DNA of 64,000 nt, from NCBI GenBank assembly GCA_017633255.1, contig JAGBPS010000017.1, forward strand, positions 1 to 64,000, given 5' to 3'. The stretch comes from Bacteroidales bacterium. Its GTDB lineage: Bacteria > Bacteroidota > Bacteroidia > Bacteroidales > WCHB1-69. The position numbers and the translations under genes are program-made. Below the pieces are notes generated by a model that saw only the letters and a list, made by a program, of their open reading frames with translations, was not told where the DNA came from and ran no database searches. Shown piece after piece: positions 1 to 8,253 of the stretch (position 1 is its first letter; every line of letters starts with the position of its first letter).

Positions 1-98
<98 letters not shown>

Positions 99-104
99 TC
101 CTCT

Positions 105-140
105 AGCGGCTCGCAGATGACTGCGGGCCGCTTTTTTTTT
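105..140 (+). terminator. Rho-independent terminator of the rRNA operon
   Basis: The arms AGCGGCTCGCAG and CTGCGGGCCGCT flank an ATGA loop and form a 12-position stem with one mismatch. A run of nine T residues follows immediately. It sits only a few bases after the 5S rRNA. Confidence 0.9.
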
Positions 141-361
141 GTCCTGCCCGCGACTCCGCCGCAAGCCCGCCTTTCTGTTCCGTGATCATCTCAAATCCCC
201 ACCCTTCACCCTCATTCCAAACCTTCAATCATAATCCCGTAATCTTGTAATCGACTAATCCTGTAATCATACTCTCCCTTGCGGCTGCCACAATGTGACA
301 ACTCTACATGGATGAACCCTTGAATTTTGAATTCTGAATTCTGAATTTTAATTTTTTTCCT
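141..361. repeat. Gene-free stretch with short repeats
   Basis: No convincing gene is seen here. Positions 283-303 hold a palindrome-like element (GGCTGCCAC ... GTGACA) that recurs at 43060-43079 and 45758-45778. Positions 205-270 carry degenerate copies of 'AATCcTGTAATC', and 321-349 is a run of GAATTCTGAATTTT-type direct repeats similar to those at 38797-38877 and 48024-48058. Confidence 0.5.
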
Positions 362-369
362 TACCTTTG
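362..369 (+). promoter_or_regulatory. Promoter -7 box TACCTTTG
   Basis: The sequence matches the Bacteroidota -7 consensus TAnnTTTG and lies 20 bases before the ATG at 389. Confidence 0.6.
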
Positions 370-388
370 CCATCAGAAATTTTTTTCA

Positions 389-1207
389 ATGAAAAAATAC
401 AAATCCGCTATTATCCTGCTTGTCGCGTTTGAGGTTCTCGCCGTGTCATTATGGCTGGCTACGGGCAATTTATTCTTTTTCCTCAATTTCACTTACATAG
501 GTATCTGTATTGGGGTGGGAATGGCGCTGTCGGCCGCTGGCAAGAAATATGCCCGCGAGTTTGTCCAGTTCGGCGTGGGACTCTATATGTTCGTTTTCCT
601 CGGCCTGATTTGCCGGGAGAACATGCAGATTGAGGGCTTCTGGTATTACCTGCTTTCAGGCTTTTTTGGGGCTGGCGTGCTGCATTATGCCGTCGCCAAG
701 ATTTTCGGTCCGCTGTTGTTCGGCAGAGGCTGGTGCGGCTATTGCTGCTGGACAGCCATGATTCTCGACTTGTTGCCCTACAAGCAGCCGCAGGGGCCAC
801 GAAAGAAGTTGGGCTTCATCCGTTACATCGTGTTTGCGCTGTCGTTAATCCTTATCCTCCTGTTGTTCCATTTCGGCAAAGCCACCAAACACACCCTATT
901 CGTGCTCTTCCTCATCGGCAATCTGGTCTATTACGTGGTCGGCATCACTTTGGCTGTGCTGTTCAAGGACAACCGCGCATTTTGCAAGTACATCTGTCCC
1001 ATCACGGTCTTCCTCAAGCCGATGAGCTACTTCTCCTTGCTCCGCATTCGCTGCGACGAAGAGAAATGCATCCATTATGGCAAGTGTCTGAAAGTTTGTC
1101 CGATGGATGTCGAGGTGAACAGCGATTCACGCCAACGCAAAAATGCCACGGAGTGTATTCTTTGTAATAAATGCAAGAAGGAATGCCCCGTAAAGGCGCT
1201 GAAATAG
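389..1207 (+). CDS. NapH/NosR-type membrane polyferredoxin (4Fe-4S)
   Basis: This 272-residue protein is a membrane-bound electron carrier. The N-terminal two thirds holds several hydrophobic helices. It carries two cysteine motifs of the NapH/NosR/CcoG family: GRGWCGYCCW (about residues 112-121) in a cytoplasmic loop and CKYICP (about 203-208) after the last helix. The C-terminus has two classical [4Fe-4S] clusters, CIHYGKCLKVCP and CILCNKCKKECP. It probably passes electrons between quinol or membrane carriers and a soluble partner. No reductase gene is adjacent, so the acceptor is unknown. It has its own TAnnTTTG promoter and is followed by an unrelated lipoprotein gene. Confidence 0.85.
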   Translation: MKKYKSAIILLVAFEVLAVSLWLATGNLFFFLNFTYIGICIGVGMALSAAGKKYAREFVQFGVGLYMFVFLGLICRENMQIEGFWYYLLSGFFGAGVLHYAVAKIFGPLLFGRGWCGYCCWTAMILDLLPYKQPQGPRKKLGFIRYIVFALSLILILLLFHFGKATKHTLFVLFLIGNLVYYVVGITLAVLFKDNRAFCKYICPITVFLKPMSYFSLLRIRCDEEKCIHYGKCLKVCPMDVEVNSDSRQRKNATECILCNKCKKECPVKALK

Positions 1208-1239
1208 AATATATAGAAGTTCTTGATAACAAAAGAAAC

Positions 1240-2865
1240 ATGAATAAATCAAAGCTCATAGCAATTATTTTTTTCTTGGCTCTCATAGCAGGTGCTTGTA
1301 AACCAAAAGATGAGGACAGTGGCCCAAGGATGAAGGAATTGGCTGACCAATTTTTTCTCCTTGAAGATACCGTATGGATTAATGACGCTGTCTTTATAAG
1401 CCCAATCTCAACTCTTGAAATGATAAGGGCGGTTAAATACCAGGGCTTTTATTTCTGTTTTTTCCGAGAGGTACAAATCTATGAGCATTGGGTATCTAAG
1501 AATCGTTTATTGGTCTTTCCCGAAGATGGAAAGGAGGTTAAAGAAGTTGATTTGCCCTATGAGTTGAAATACGATTATTATAGAGACCTTTTTGTACGAC
1601 ATGATACGCTTTTCTTAAAGCCCTACTATTGTGAACATGGTTATTTTTTTAACATGGAACAATGGAAATGGCAGCCTTTAGAGCTGATTCCTGATGTGAT
1701 TTATGAGGATAATCAATACAACGTAGCCTATGTAGATATGGGAGAATGGGGAGCCTATACTTGGTTTATGGAAAAGCCTTCTGAAACAAAAGCGCAAGTG
1801 AATCAATATATTATGGCTCAATACCTATCTCGCATTATCAAAAAGGACAATGTCTATTATTTCATTCATGGCCATAAGGTGGACACCTTGATTTCTTTGA
1901 AAGGAAAGGCAAAATTATGTGAAAACGATCATACCTACGAGGCTGTTGTCCGTGATGGTTATAAATATCTATATAGCCTTGGTAGTTGGAAAAGCGAAGA
2001 CTCTTTAACCACTACTCCTGTTCCCACTCTCTTTCAATTCGAAGGTGTTGACGAAGACAATTGGTGGGACGAGAAGGTCTATGATACGCTCTTCCATAAT
2101 GCTTTTTTGACGGATAATCAGTTATACTATGTGGTGAACACGAAGGGAAACACCTATATTGCGCAATTAGTAGGAGACAAATTGAATAATGTTATTGATT
2201 TTGGACACAGGTATGATTTCTTCAAATGGTATGGTAATGGGCATAATCTGGCACCAAACCAGTGCTTTCTACAATTCAAGGAGAATGATAATTCTTATGG
2301 TGTGATGGAAATTCAGGACAAACTGATTCACATTCTTCATTTTATACTTAAGCAGGACACCTTGCCCTATACTGGGACAGACAATATTGAACCATTGCTG
2401 ACCTATCTTTTGAATCACTTAGACCACCTGACCTATGCTCAGGTAGATAAAATGGAGAAATCCCTACAGGCTACTTGTTATGGACGGTTTAAGGAGCTGG
2501 CCAATGACTTTTTTCCAGCTGAATATCAAACGGGGAAATATAAGCGAATCAATTATTATACGGTAATTGATGATAAACAAATGTTCACAGTGTCATACTG
2601 CGTGAATACAAGCAGTTCTATGGTCAGCGGGGCCTTTTTCGATTGGGATAAAAATCCGAAAAGTGATATAGGTTATAATGACTACTATGAACTTGGTTTA
2701 GAGAAGCAGAAGACGGAGGAAGTACGGCGGATTCTGACCCGGCTGACAGGCAAGGATCCTGTGAGAAAAGTCGGTGAAAGCACGTATTTACTATGGGAAT
2801 ACCGTAATCTCACCATAAAATTGTATAAAGAAGGCCGGATGGTGATGTATTTGACGGGAGAATAG
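1240..2865 (+). CDS. Lipoprotein of unknown family, paralogue A
   Basis: The ATG at 1240 is chosen because it starts an SPII signal peptide (MNKSKLIAIIFFLALIAGAC) whose lipobox cysteine is followed by KPKDE. An in-frame upstream extension to 1171 would bury that signal inside the previous gene. The mature protein (about 520 residues) is not recognised. It is rich in aromatic residues and has short beta-type segments such as YQGFYFCFF and LFVRHDTLFLKPYY. It is clearly homologous along its whole length to the protein at 3468-5174, including an identical C-terminal GRMVMYLTGE. Surface location is inferred from the lipobox; the function is unknown. Confidence 0.85.
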   Translation: MNKSKLIAIIFFLALIAGACKPKDEDSGPRMKELADQFFLLEDTVWINDAVFISPISTLEMIRAVKYQGFYFCFFREVQIYEHWVSKNRLLVFPEDGKEVKEVDLPYELKYDYYRDLFVRHDTLFLKPYYCEHGYFFNMEQWKWQPLELIPDVIYEDNQYNVAYVDMGEWGAYTWFMEKPSETKAQVNQYIMAQYLSRIIKKDNVYYFIHGHKVDTLISLKGKAKLCENDHTYEAVVRDGYKYLYSLGSWKSEDSLTTTPVPTLFQFEGVDEDNWWDEKVYDTLFHNAFLTDNQLYYVVNTKGNTYIAQLVGDKLNNVIDFGHRYDFFKWYGNGHNLAPNQCFLQFKENDNSYGVMEIQDKLIHILHFILKQDTLPYTGTDNIEPLLTYLLNHLDHLTYAQVDKMEKSLQATCYGRFKELANDFFPAEYQTGKYKRINYYTVIDDKQMFTVSYCVNTSSSMVSGAFFDWDKNPKSDIGYNDYYELGLEKQKTEEVRRILTRLTGKDPVRKVGESTYLLWEYRNLTIKLYKEGRMVMYLTGE

Positions 2866-2915
2866 ATTTCTTCGGTCTGGTATCATTTTGAAAAACATCA
2901 TTAAAACCATAAACA

Positions 2916-3440
2916 ATGAATACAAAAACAAAAGAGATATACCTGGCGGGAGGGTGCTTCTGGGGAACGGAGCACTTCTTCAAGCAGATTGAGGGCGTTG
3001 TGGAAACCGAAGTTGGTTTTGCCAACGGACATACGGAAAATCCCACCTATAAGGAAGTTTATACCGACGAAACGGGCTATGCCGAAACTGTCCGTGTGGG
3101 CTATAATCCAGAGGTGGTGAGTCTGGAATTTCTGCTGCGGATGTTCTTCAAGGCCATCGACCCTGTGAGCTTGAACAAGCAGGGCCATGACGAGGGGACA
3201 CGCTACCGTACTGGCATCTACTACACCGATGCCGAAGACCTGCCCGTAATCAACAAGGTATATGCCGAGGAACAGCAGCATTACGACCTTCCGTTAGCCG
3301 TGGAGAAACAGCCACTGGATCGCTTCTACACCGCCGAGGAGTACCATCAGGACTACCTCGACAAGAATCCCACCGGCTACTGCCACCTGCCCCAATCGCT
3401 CTTTGAGTTTGCGAAGACAGCGAAAGATAAAATGAAATGA
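2916..3440 (+). CDS. msrA: Peptide-methionine (S)-S-oxide reductase MsrA
   Basis: This 174-residue enzyme reduces methionine-S-sulfoxide in proteins back to methionine. The catalytic motif GGCFWG is at residues 12-17, with the nucleophilic cysteine at 14. The typical family segments VGFANGHTENPTY, GHDEGTRYRTGIYY and AEEYHQDYLDKNP follow. There is no signal peptide, so it should be cytoplasmic. The length is normal for a single-domain MsrA without a fused MsrB. It lies between the two halves of a duplicated lipoprotein-like gene pair. Confidence 0.95.
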   Translation: MNTKTKEIYLAGGCFWGTEHFFKQIEGVVETEVGFANGHTENPTYKEVYTDETGYAETVRVGYNPEVVSLEFLLRMFFKAIDPVSLNKQGHDEGTRYRTGIYYTDAEDLPVINKVYAEEQQHYDLPLAVEKQPLDRFYTAEEYHQDYLDKNPTGYCHLPQSLFEFAKTAKDKMK

Positions 3441-3467
3441 AGACGAATATAAATCACGATTAATCCT

Positions 3468-5174
3468 ATGAAATCACCTTTTATATCCTTTCGTATTAAG
3501 TTTTGTTTCCGCATTATGACGGTACTGTTATTCTTAGCAATAGCAATTCCAGTGCGGGCACAACAGTTCAAGGTGGTGGAAGATACCATACGGATTAACG
3601 CTGCCGATTACATAAGTCCTATTTCAGAGTTTACAATGAAATGGTCGGCAAAATACCATGGTTTTTACTTCTGCATTTTCGAGGATCAACAAATCTATGA
3701 CTTTTGGGTATCGAGGAACCGTTTATTGGTCATTTCTGAAGATGGGAAAGATATTGTGGAGGTGAGTTTGCCCAAAGATTTTCAAGGAAACTCTTATGGT
3801 GACCTTTTTGTTCGTCACGACACCCTTTACTTAAGCCCATATCATCTTCGCAATGAACAAGGAGGTTATTATTTTGATATGGATACTTGGCAATGGATAC
3901 CCGTTGAAGTGGTTTCCAATGTGATATATGATGACGACCTGTACAGTGTCGCTGTTGTTGATGTGGGCGAATGGGGGGCATACACTTGGTTTATGGAAAA
4001 GAAAATGTCGTATGTTGACACACGATATAGCACGCCCCAAATAAGCAGTGATATTTGGGAAAGTTCTACGTCAGTTACGGTTAAGCCCGCCTATCCTGAA
4101 TTCAAAGAAACTGTGCGCCAATACATTATGCCCAGAAAATTATCACGTATCATCAAAAAAGATAATGTTTATTTTTTTATTCGGAGTGGCAAAGTGGACA
4201 CGTTGGTTTCTTTGAAAGGGAAAGCACAATTATGTGAGAAGGGTTACACATACGAAGACGCCGCTTTTGACGAAAGTGCTTTTTTGACAAACCGTCGTCA
4301 TTCGGGTGGTCTGAATGTTGTACCTGTTCCTACTCTATTCCATTTTAGTGGCAGGGAGGATGGAGATAAATGGTGGAAGAATTATGACACCGTGTTTTCA
4401 AACGCATTTTTGACAAATGGAGATATCTACTATATAGTGAATACAAAGGAAAATACATACATAGCCCAGCTTGAAGACGGGAAACTGCTTAACAGGTTTG
4501 ACTTTGGGCATCGATATCATTTTTTTCAATGGATTGATTGCTTTAGGGGTGATAATCCTGCTCCGAACCAATGTTTTGAGCAATTTAAAGAAAACAAAAA
4601 TTCGTATGGTGTGCTGGAAATCCAAGATACGCTCATTCACATCTGCCATATTATTCATAATCAGGATTCACTGTCCTATATCGGCACGGATAACATCAAA
4701 CCGTTGCTTCAATTCCTTTTGAATAATCTCGACCATCTGACCCTTTCGCAGATAGACAGTGTGGAGAAAGCATTGCAGGCTACTTGTCAAGGAGAGTTCA
4801 GGGAATTAGCCAATGATTATTTCCCGAAAAGCACTCAAACGAACAAATTTGGGAAAATAAGTTACTACACCGTAGTCGATAGCAAAAAGACCTTGTCGGT
4901 GGACTATTGTGTGCATAAAAGTGATTCTGTTGTTAGAGGTGTCTTTTTTGAGTGGTTAAAAACCAACTGTTACAATTCCGACACCCGCAGCTCCGGGACA
5001 ATGGCCAATGTGAAACAAAAGCATACGCAAGTCCGCCAAATCCTGACACGACTGACAGGCAAGGAACCTGTTCAAGCAGGCAAAGAGAGCAAATATTTGA
5101 TGTGGACATATCACAACATCACGGTTGAACTATACGACAACGGAAGAATGGTTATGTATTTGACGGGAGAATAG
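3468..5174 (+). CDS. Exported protein of unknown family, paralogue B
   Basis: This 568-residue protein is a full-length paralogue of the product of 1240-2865. Shared blocks include KYHGFYFCIFE, SRIIKKDNVYFFI, DTLVSLKGKA, HLTLSQID and the identical end GRMVMYLTGE. Unlike its sister it has no lipobox. The signal peptide ends IPVRA-QQ, pointing to signal peptidase I cleavage and a soluble periplasmic or secreted product. It also has an insert after EKKMSY, about residues 181-205. The start may be the ATG at 3468 or an internal ATG at 3516 (MTVLLFLAIA). The bases after the stop resemble those after the 1240 gene, so the duplication included 3' flanking DNA. Confidence 0.85.
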   Translation: MKSPFISFRIKFCFRIMTVLLFLAIAIPVRAQQFKVVEDTIRINAADYISPISEFTMKWSAKYHGFYFCIFEDQQIYDFWVSRNRLLVISEDGKDIVEVSLPKDFQGNSYGDLFVRHDTLYLSPYHLRNEQGGYYFDMDTWQWIPVEVVSNVIYDDDLYSVAVVDVGEWGAYTWFMEKKMSYVDTRYSTPQISSDIWESSTSVTVKPAYPEFKETVRQYIMPRKLSRIIKKDNVYFFIRSGKVDTLVSLKGKAQLCEKGYTYEDAAFDESAFLTNRRHSGGLNVVPVPTLFHFSGREDGDKWWKNYDTVFSNAFLTNGDIYYIVNTKENTYIAQLEDGKLLNRFDFGHRYHFFQWIDCFRGDNPAPNQCFEQFKENKNSYGVLEIQDTLIHICHIIHNQDSLSYIGTDNIKPLLQFLLNNLDHLTLSQIDSVEKALQATCQGEFRELANDYFPKSTQTNKFGKISYYTVVDSKKTLSVDYCVHKSDSVVRGVFFEWLKTNCYNSDTRSSGTMANVKQKHTQVRQILTRLTGKEPVQAGKESKYLMWTYHNITVELYDNGRMVMYLTGE

Positions 5175-5258
5175 AATTCCTTGGTCCGATCATTTATGGC
5201 AAATATCAAACATGGAAAGTTTATGTTTCATAAATAACAAAAATAATAAAATCATAAA

Positions 5259-5282
5259 TTTTGTTGTTTATAAACAACAAAA
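5259..5282. promoter_or_regulatory. Perfect 24-bp palindrome before the DUF3298-like gene
   Basis: TTTTGTTGTTTA is followed directly by its reverse complement TAAACAACAAAA. It lies 31 bases upstream of the ATG at 5313. The lack of any loop and of a T-run argues for an operator rather than a terminator. No matching regulator gene is adjacent. Confidence 0.4.
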
Positions 5283-5312
5283 TGTAATTTTAGCCTTTAA
5301 TACTACTGAAAT

Positions 5313-6158
5313 ATGAAAAACTTAAAACTTATCGCAGCAATTTTATGCTTGGCACTTGTACTTGGTGCCTGTAAACAGAAAAACGTGGATTTCGGAGTTC
5401 ATTCAGTGAATGGCAAACGTTGTTTGGAACTCATCACCAACGAGCCTATTGGTGGGATGGAGGACAGCCGTTTGCAGGTGGAGAACGAATATTCGATTGT
5501 ATGGCCTGACGAAGGATGCTTGACCCCTGAGTTGGAGCAGGCGCTGATTCGATTCACTTTTGGAGATACTGCCGCCAAAACATTGGAGGAAGCGACAGAA
5601 CGTTTTTTGAAACGTACTTGGTTTGAGGAAGATGATGAGATTCTCGATGGAATCAAAAGTGTTAAAACAATTGATTCCATCACTTTGGAGCCTTACAATT
5701 ATGCCTATGTCACCAGCACTTGTGACCGCGATGACAACCTGGTGACCTTTTCGGTCTATACCGAAGGCAGTATGGCTTTCGCCGCTCATGGCTATTATGT
5801 GACCGATATCATGACCATCGACCTGAATACCAAGCGGATTGTACATCTGGAAGACCTCATTGACACCACAGAACTCGGGGAAGTGCTGATCCGTGCCCTG
5901 GAAGATCTGGTGGTAAACAAGGAAGATGGCAACACCACAGAATGCCTTTTCGAGGAATACAAAGAACGGCTGCCTATGCCCGATTGCTTCTTCATTGACA
6001 GCACTCGCTCTGTCATCACCGCGGTCTATAACCAATACAGTGTACAACCCTACGCCTGCGGACCATTATTTGTTCAGATGCCCATTTTCTGGCTCTCCAA
6101 ACATATCCCCCTCACGCCTTACGCCAAGGAAATCTTCGGTCCGGACGCATCGCTTTAA
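5313..6158 (+). CDS. Lipoprotein with DUF3298/RsiV-like domain
   Basis: This 281-residue protein begins with an SPII signal (MKNLKLIAAILCLALVLGAC). The body resembles the DUF3298 fold found in RsiV-like and PdaC-like proteins. The segment DLNTKRIVHLEDLIDTTEL is typical of the strand-helix before the conserved acidic residues, and YSVQPYACGPLFVQMP resembles the C-terminal family motif. The related domain in RsiV binds lysozyme, but that role cannot be assumed here. It is preceded by a palindromic operator-like site and followed by a T9SS substrate. Confidence 0.75.
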   Translation: MKNLKLIAAILCLALVLGACKQKNVDFGVHSVNGKRCLELITNEPIGGMEDSRLQVENEYSIVWPDEGCLTPELEQALIRFTFGDTAAKTLEEATERFLKRTWFEEDDEILDGIKSVKTIDSITLEPYNYAYVTSTCDRDDNLVTFSVYTEGSMAFAAHGYYVTDIMTIDLNTKRIVHLEDLIDTTELGEVLIRALEDLVVNKEDGNTTECLFEEYKERLPMPDCFFIDSTRSVITAVYNQYSVQPYACGPLFVQMPIFWLSKHIPLTPYAKEIFGPDASL

Positions 6159-6208
6159 AAAAATCGTTTTTCAAGCATGGAAAGAAAGCAGAAGATAAGA
6201 AAAATCAT

Positions 6209-6216
6209 TATCTTTG
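6209..6216 (+). promoter_or_regulatory. Promoter -7 box TATCTTTG
   Basis: Consensus -7 box followed by a 5' leader of roughly 50 bases before the ATG at 6270. Confidence 0.6.
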
Positions 6217-6269
6217 CAGAATCATTAAATTTATATGGAGTTGTATCAATCAATTAATTTTATAAGCTT

Positions 6270-6950
6270 ATGAAAAAAATTTTACTGGCTATGGTACTCT
6301 GCACTGTATGTACCTTCGGTGCTTTCGCACAAAATTATTCAACAGTCCAAATCACTCCGCAAAGCGGCAATTTGATTGTGAACGGAATCCCTCAGTTCTC
6401 CATCCCGAATTATGATCCCAGCGAGGTTCAGCTGGAACCTATTTCCGGATCTGTGGCTGTCCCCAGCGCCGACCAGATGTACACAGTTGCCGAATACGCT
6501 ACCTTGGACAATGTATGGACCGCTTGCAATTCGTCCGCAGTATGGTCAAACAACCTGGTCACTCTGGACACCTATTCTGGCCAGGGAATGAACAACGGCT
6601 ATGTGGCCTTGAAATTTGCCGGCAGCCCCAACACTTACGGTTATGCCAAATTTGACAAAAGCGTTTCTGGCGGTTGGACAGAGTTCGGTTATTTCACCAG
6701 CGGCAGTGGCATCGAGGATGTGACAAACACTATTTCCATCTATCCTAATCCTGTTGCGGAAGAACTTGTCATTAACAATGTTGAAGGTGCTCAGATTGCC
6801 ATTTATTCCGTGAATGGACAAGAGGTGAAGCATATTGAGAATGCCAACGCTAATGAGCAGATACATGTTGCTGACTTATCCGCGGGTACCTACATCGTGC
6901 GGATCAACAGCCACGACAAAGTGATCACGATGAAATTTGTGAAGGAATAG
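6270..6950 (+). CDS. Secreted protein with T9SS type A sorting domain
   Basis: The 226-residue product has a Sec signal peptide ending FGAFA-QNY and a C-terminal domain of about 75 residues typical of type IX secretion cargo. That domain has the hallmark blocks ISIYPNPV, IAIYSVNGQEV, DLSAGTYIVRI and a final KFVKE. The middle (about residues 25-150) is not recognised and is short for a T9SS cargo. The protein is predicted to cross the outer membrane and be anchored or released. It is transcribed from its own promoter. Confidence 0.88.
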   Translation: MKKILLAMVLCTVCTFGAFAQNYSTVQITPQSGNLIVNGIPQFSIPNYDPSEVQLEPISGSVAVPSADQMYTVAEYATLDNVWTACNSSAVWSNNLVTLDTYSGQGMNNGYVALKFAGSPNTYGYAKFDKSVSGGWTEFGYFTSGSGIEDVTNTISIYPNPVAEELVINNVEGAQIAIYSVNGQEVKHIENANANEQIHVADLSAGTYIVRINSHDKVITMKFVKE

Positions 6951-6991
6951 GCTGAACAATTTGGCACATTCTTTTAATGGGTAGAAAAAAG

Positions 6992-6999
6992 TATCTTTA
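6992..6999 (+). promoter_or_regulatory. Promoter -7 box variant TATCTTTA
   Basis: One mismatch from TAnnTTTG, 22 bases before the ATG at 7022. It supports that ATG over an upstream ATG at 6977, which would precede the promoter. Confidence 0.4.
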
Positions 7000-7021
7000 C
7001 GAATACAAAATCAATAAAATT

Positions 7022-8233
7022 ATGAAAAAATTTTTCCTTCTTCTCACTGCAGCGCTGATGTTTGCGGCCTGTGGTACAAAAGAAAAAAAGACCAATATGA
7101 AATTCCGCCCATTGGGCAACACCGGCCTGATGGTCAGTGAAATCAGCATCGGCTGCGGCGGTTTCGAGAAAATTGACAGTGCGGCTTCGTTAGAGCTGAT
7201 GACTATGGCGCTTGACAGCGGCATGAATTACATCGACCTTTACGATGCCAGTCCCGTGACCCGCAGCAATATCGGCTACGCCTTGAAGGGTCGTCGCGAC
7301 GAGATGATCATCCAGGGACATATCGGCAACACTTTCAAGAATGGGCAGCATAGCCGCACCCGTGACCTGGAGGAAACCAAGGCCAGCTTCGAGGACATGC
7401 TGACGCGTCTTGGTACCGACCATATCGAGGTGGGTATGATTCATATCGCCGACAGTCCTGAAGAATGGGAGGAAATCCAGAACACGCCTTTCCTCGACTA
7501 TGTGTTCCAGCTGAAGAAAGAGGGCAAAATTCAACATATCGGTCTCAGCAGCCACAATGCCGAGGTGGCGCTGATGGCTGCCAAGAGCGGCTGGGTAGAG
7601 GTTATCATGTTCTCTCTCAATCCCGCTTTCGACCGCTTGAAAGGCGGTGCTATTCCTTGGGAAGAAGGAGCTATGGAAAACCTGCAGGCTGGCATCGACC
7701 CTGTGCGTGTGGAGCTTTACGACTATTGCGCCTCACATCATATCGGTGTGACGGTGATGAAGACTTTCGGTGGCGGCGGACGACTACTTGACGCCAAAAC
7801 CTCTCCCGTCGGTGTGGCTTACACTCCTGAGCAGTGCATTGCTTACTGTCTTGCAAAACCTTGCATCAGTACCTGTATCCTTGGCATCGATAACCTCGAT
7901 GAGTTAAAGGCTGACCTGCATTGGATGCATGCCACGGAAGCCGAAAAGGACTATACCGCTGTTGAAAAGCGAGAGCAAGCCCAAGCTGATGGCAGCTGCA
8001 CTTATTGCAACCATTGCTCACCTTGCAGCATGGGTATTCCTATCGCCAAGGTTAACGAGTTGTTGGACAAGGCGGAGACCGAAGGCATGACTCCGGAGCT
8101 TCAGAAACAATACGACGCTCTGCCGCATCACGCCGGCGAGTGCACCCATTGCGAGGCCTGCATGAGCCGCTGTCCCTTTGGTGTGGATATCCCTGCGAAA
8201 ATGGACAAAGCGAAAGAGGTTTTCGGAAAATAA
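7022..8233 (+). CDS. Exported aldo/keto reductase with two 4Fe-4S clusters (lipoprotein)
   Basis: This 403-residue oxidoreductase has an aldo/keto reductase barrel and a ferredoxin-like tail with CTYCNHCSPC and CTHCEACMSRCP. The barrel starts at FRPLGNTGLMVSEISIGCGG; YIDLYDASPV holds the usual Asp and Tyr. The position that usually carries the catalytic Lys instead reads MIIQGHIG, so activity may differ from classical members. The start at 7022 gives a lipoprotein signal (ALMFAAC-GTK). An internal ATG at 7097 (MKFRPLG) would give a cytoplasmic form. The alcohol dehydrogenase gene follows after 20 bases, suggesting co-transcription. Confidence 0.85.
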   Translation: MKKFFLLLTAALMFAACGTKEKKTNMKFRPLGNTGLMVSEISIGCGGFEKIDSAASLELMTMALDSGMNYIDLYDASPVTRSNIGYALKGRRDEMIIQGHIGNTFKNGQHSRTRDLEETKASFEDMLTRLGTDHIEVGMIHIADSPEEWEEIQNTPFLDYVFQLKKEGKIQHIGLSSHNAEVALMAAKSGWVEVIMFSLNPAFDRLKGGAIPWEEGAMENLQAGIDPVRVELYDYCASHHIGVTVMKTFGGGGRLLDAKTSPVGVAYTPEQCIAYCLAKPCISTCILGIDNLDELKADLHWMHATEAEKDYTAVEKREQAQADGSCTYCNHCSPCSMGIPIAKVNELLDKAETEGMTPELQKQYDALPHHAGECTHCEACMSRCPFGVDIPAKMDKAKEVFGK

Positions 8234-8253
8234 AATAATAAGCTTATATCATT

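Noticed and set aside
5403..6047. Minus-strand frame of 214 codons
   Set aside because: Antisense to the DUF3298-like lipoprotein, which has a signal peptide and family motifs.
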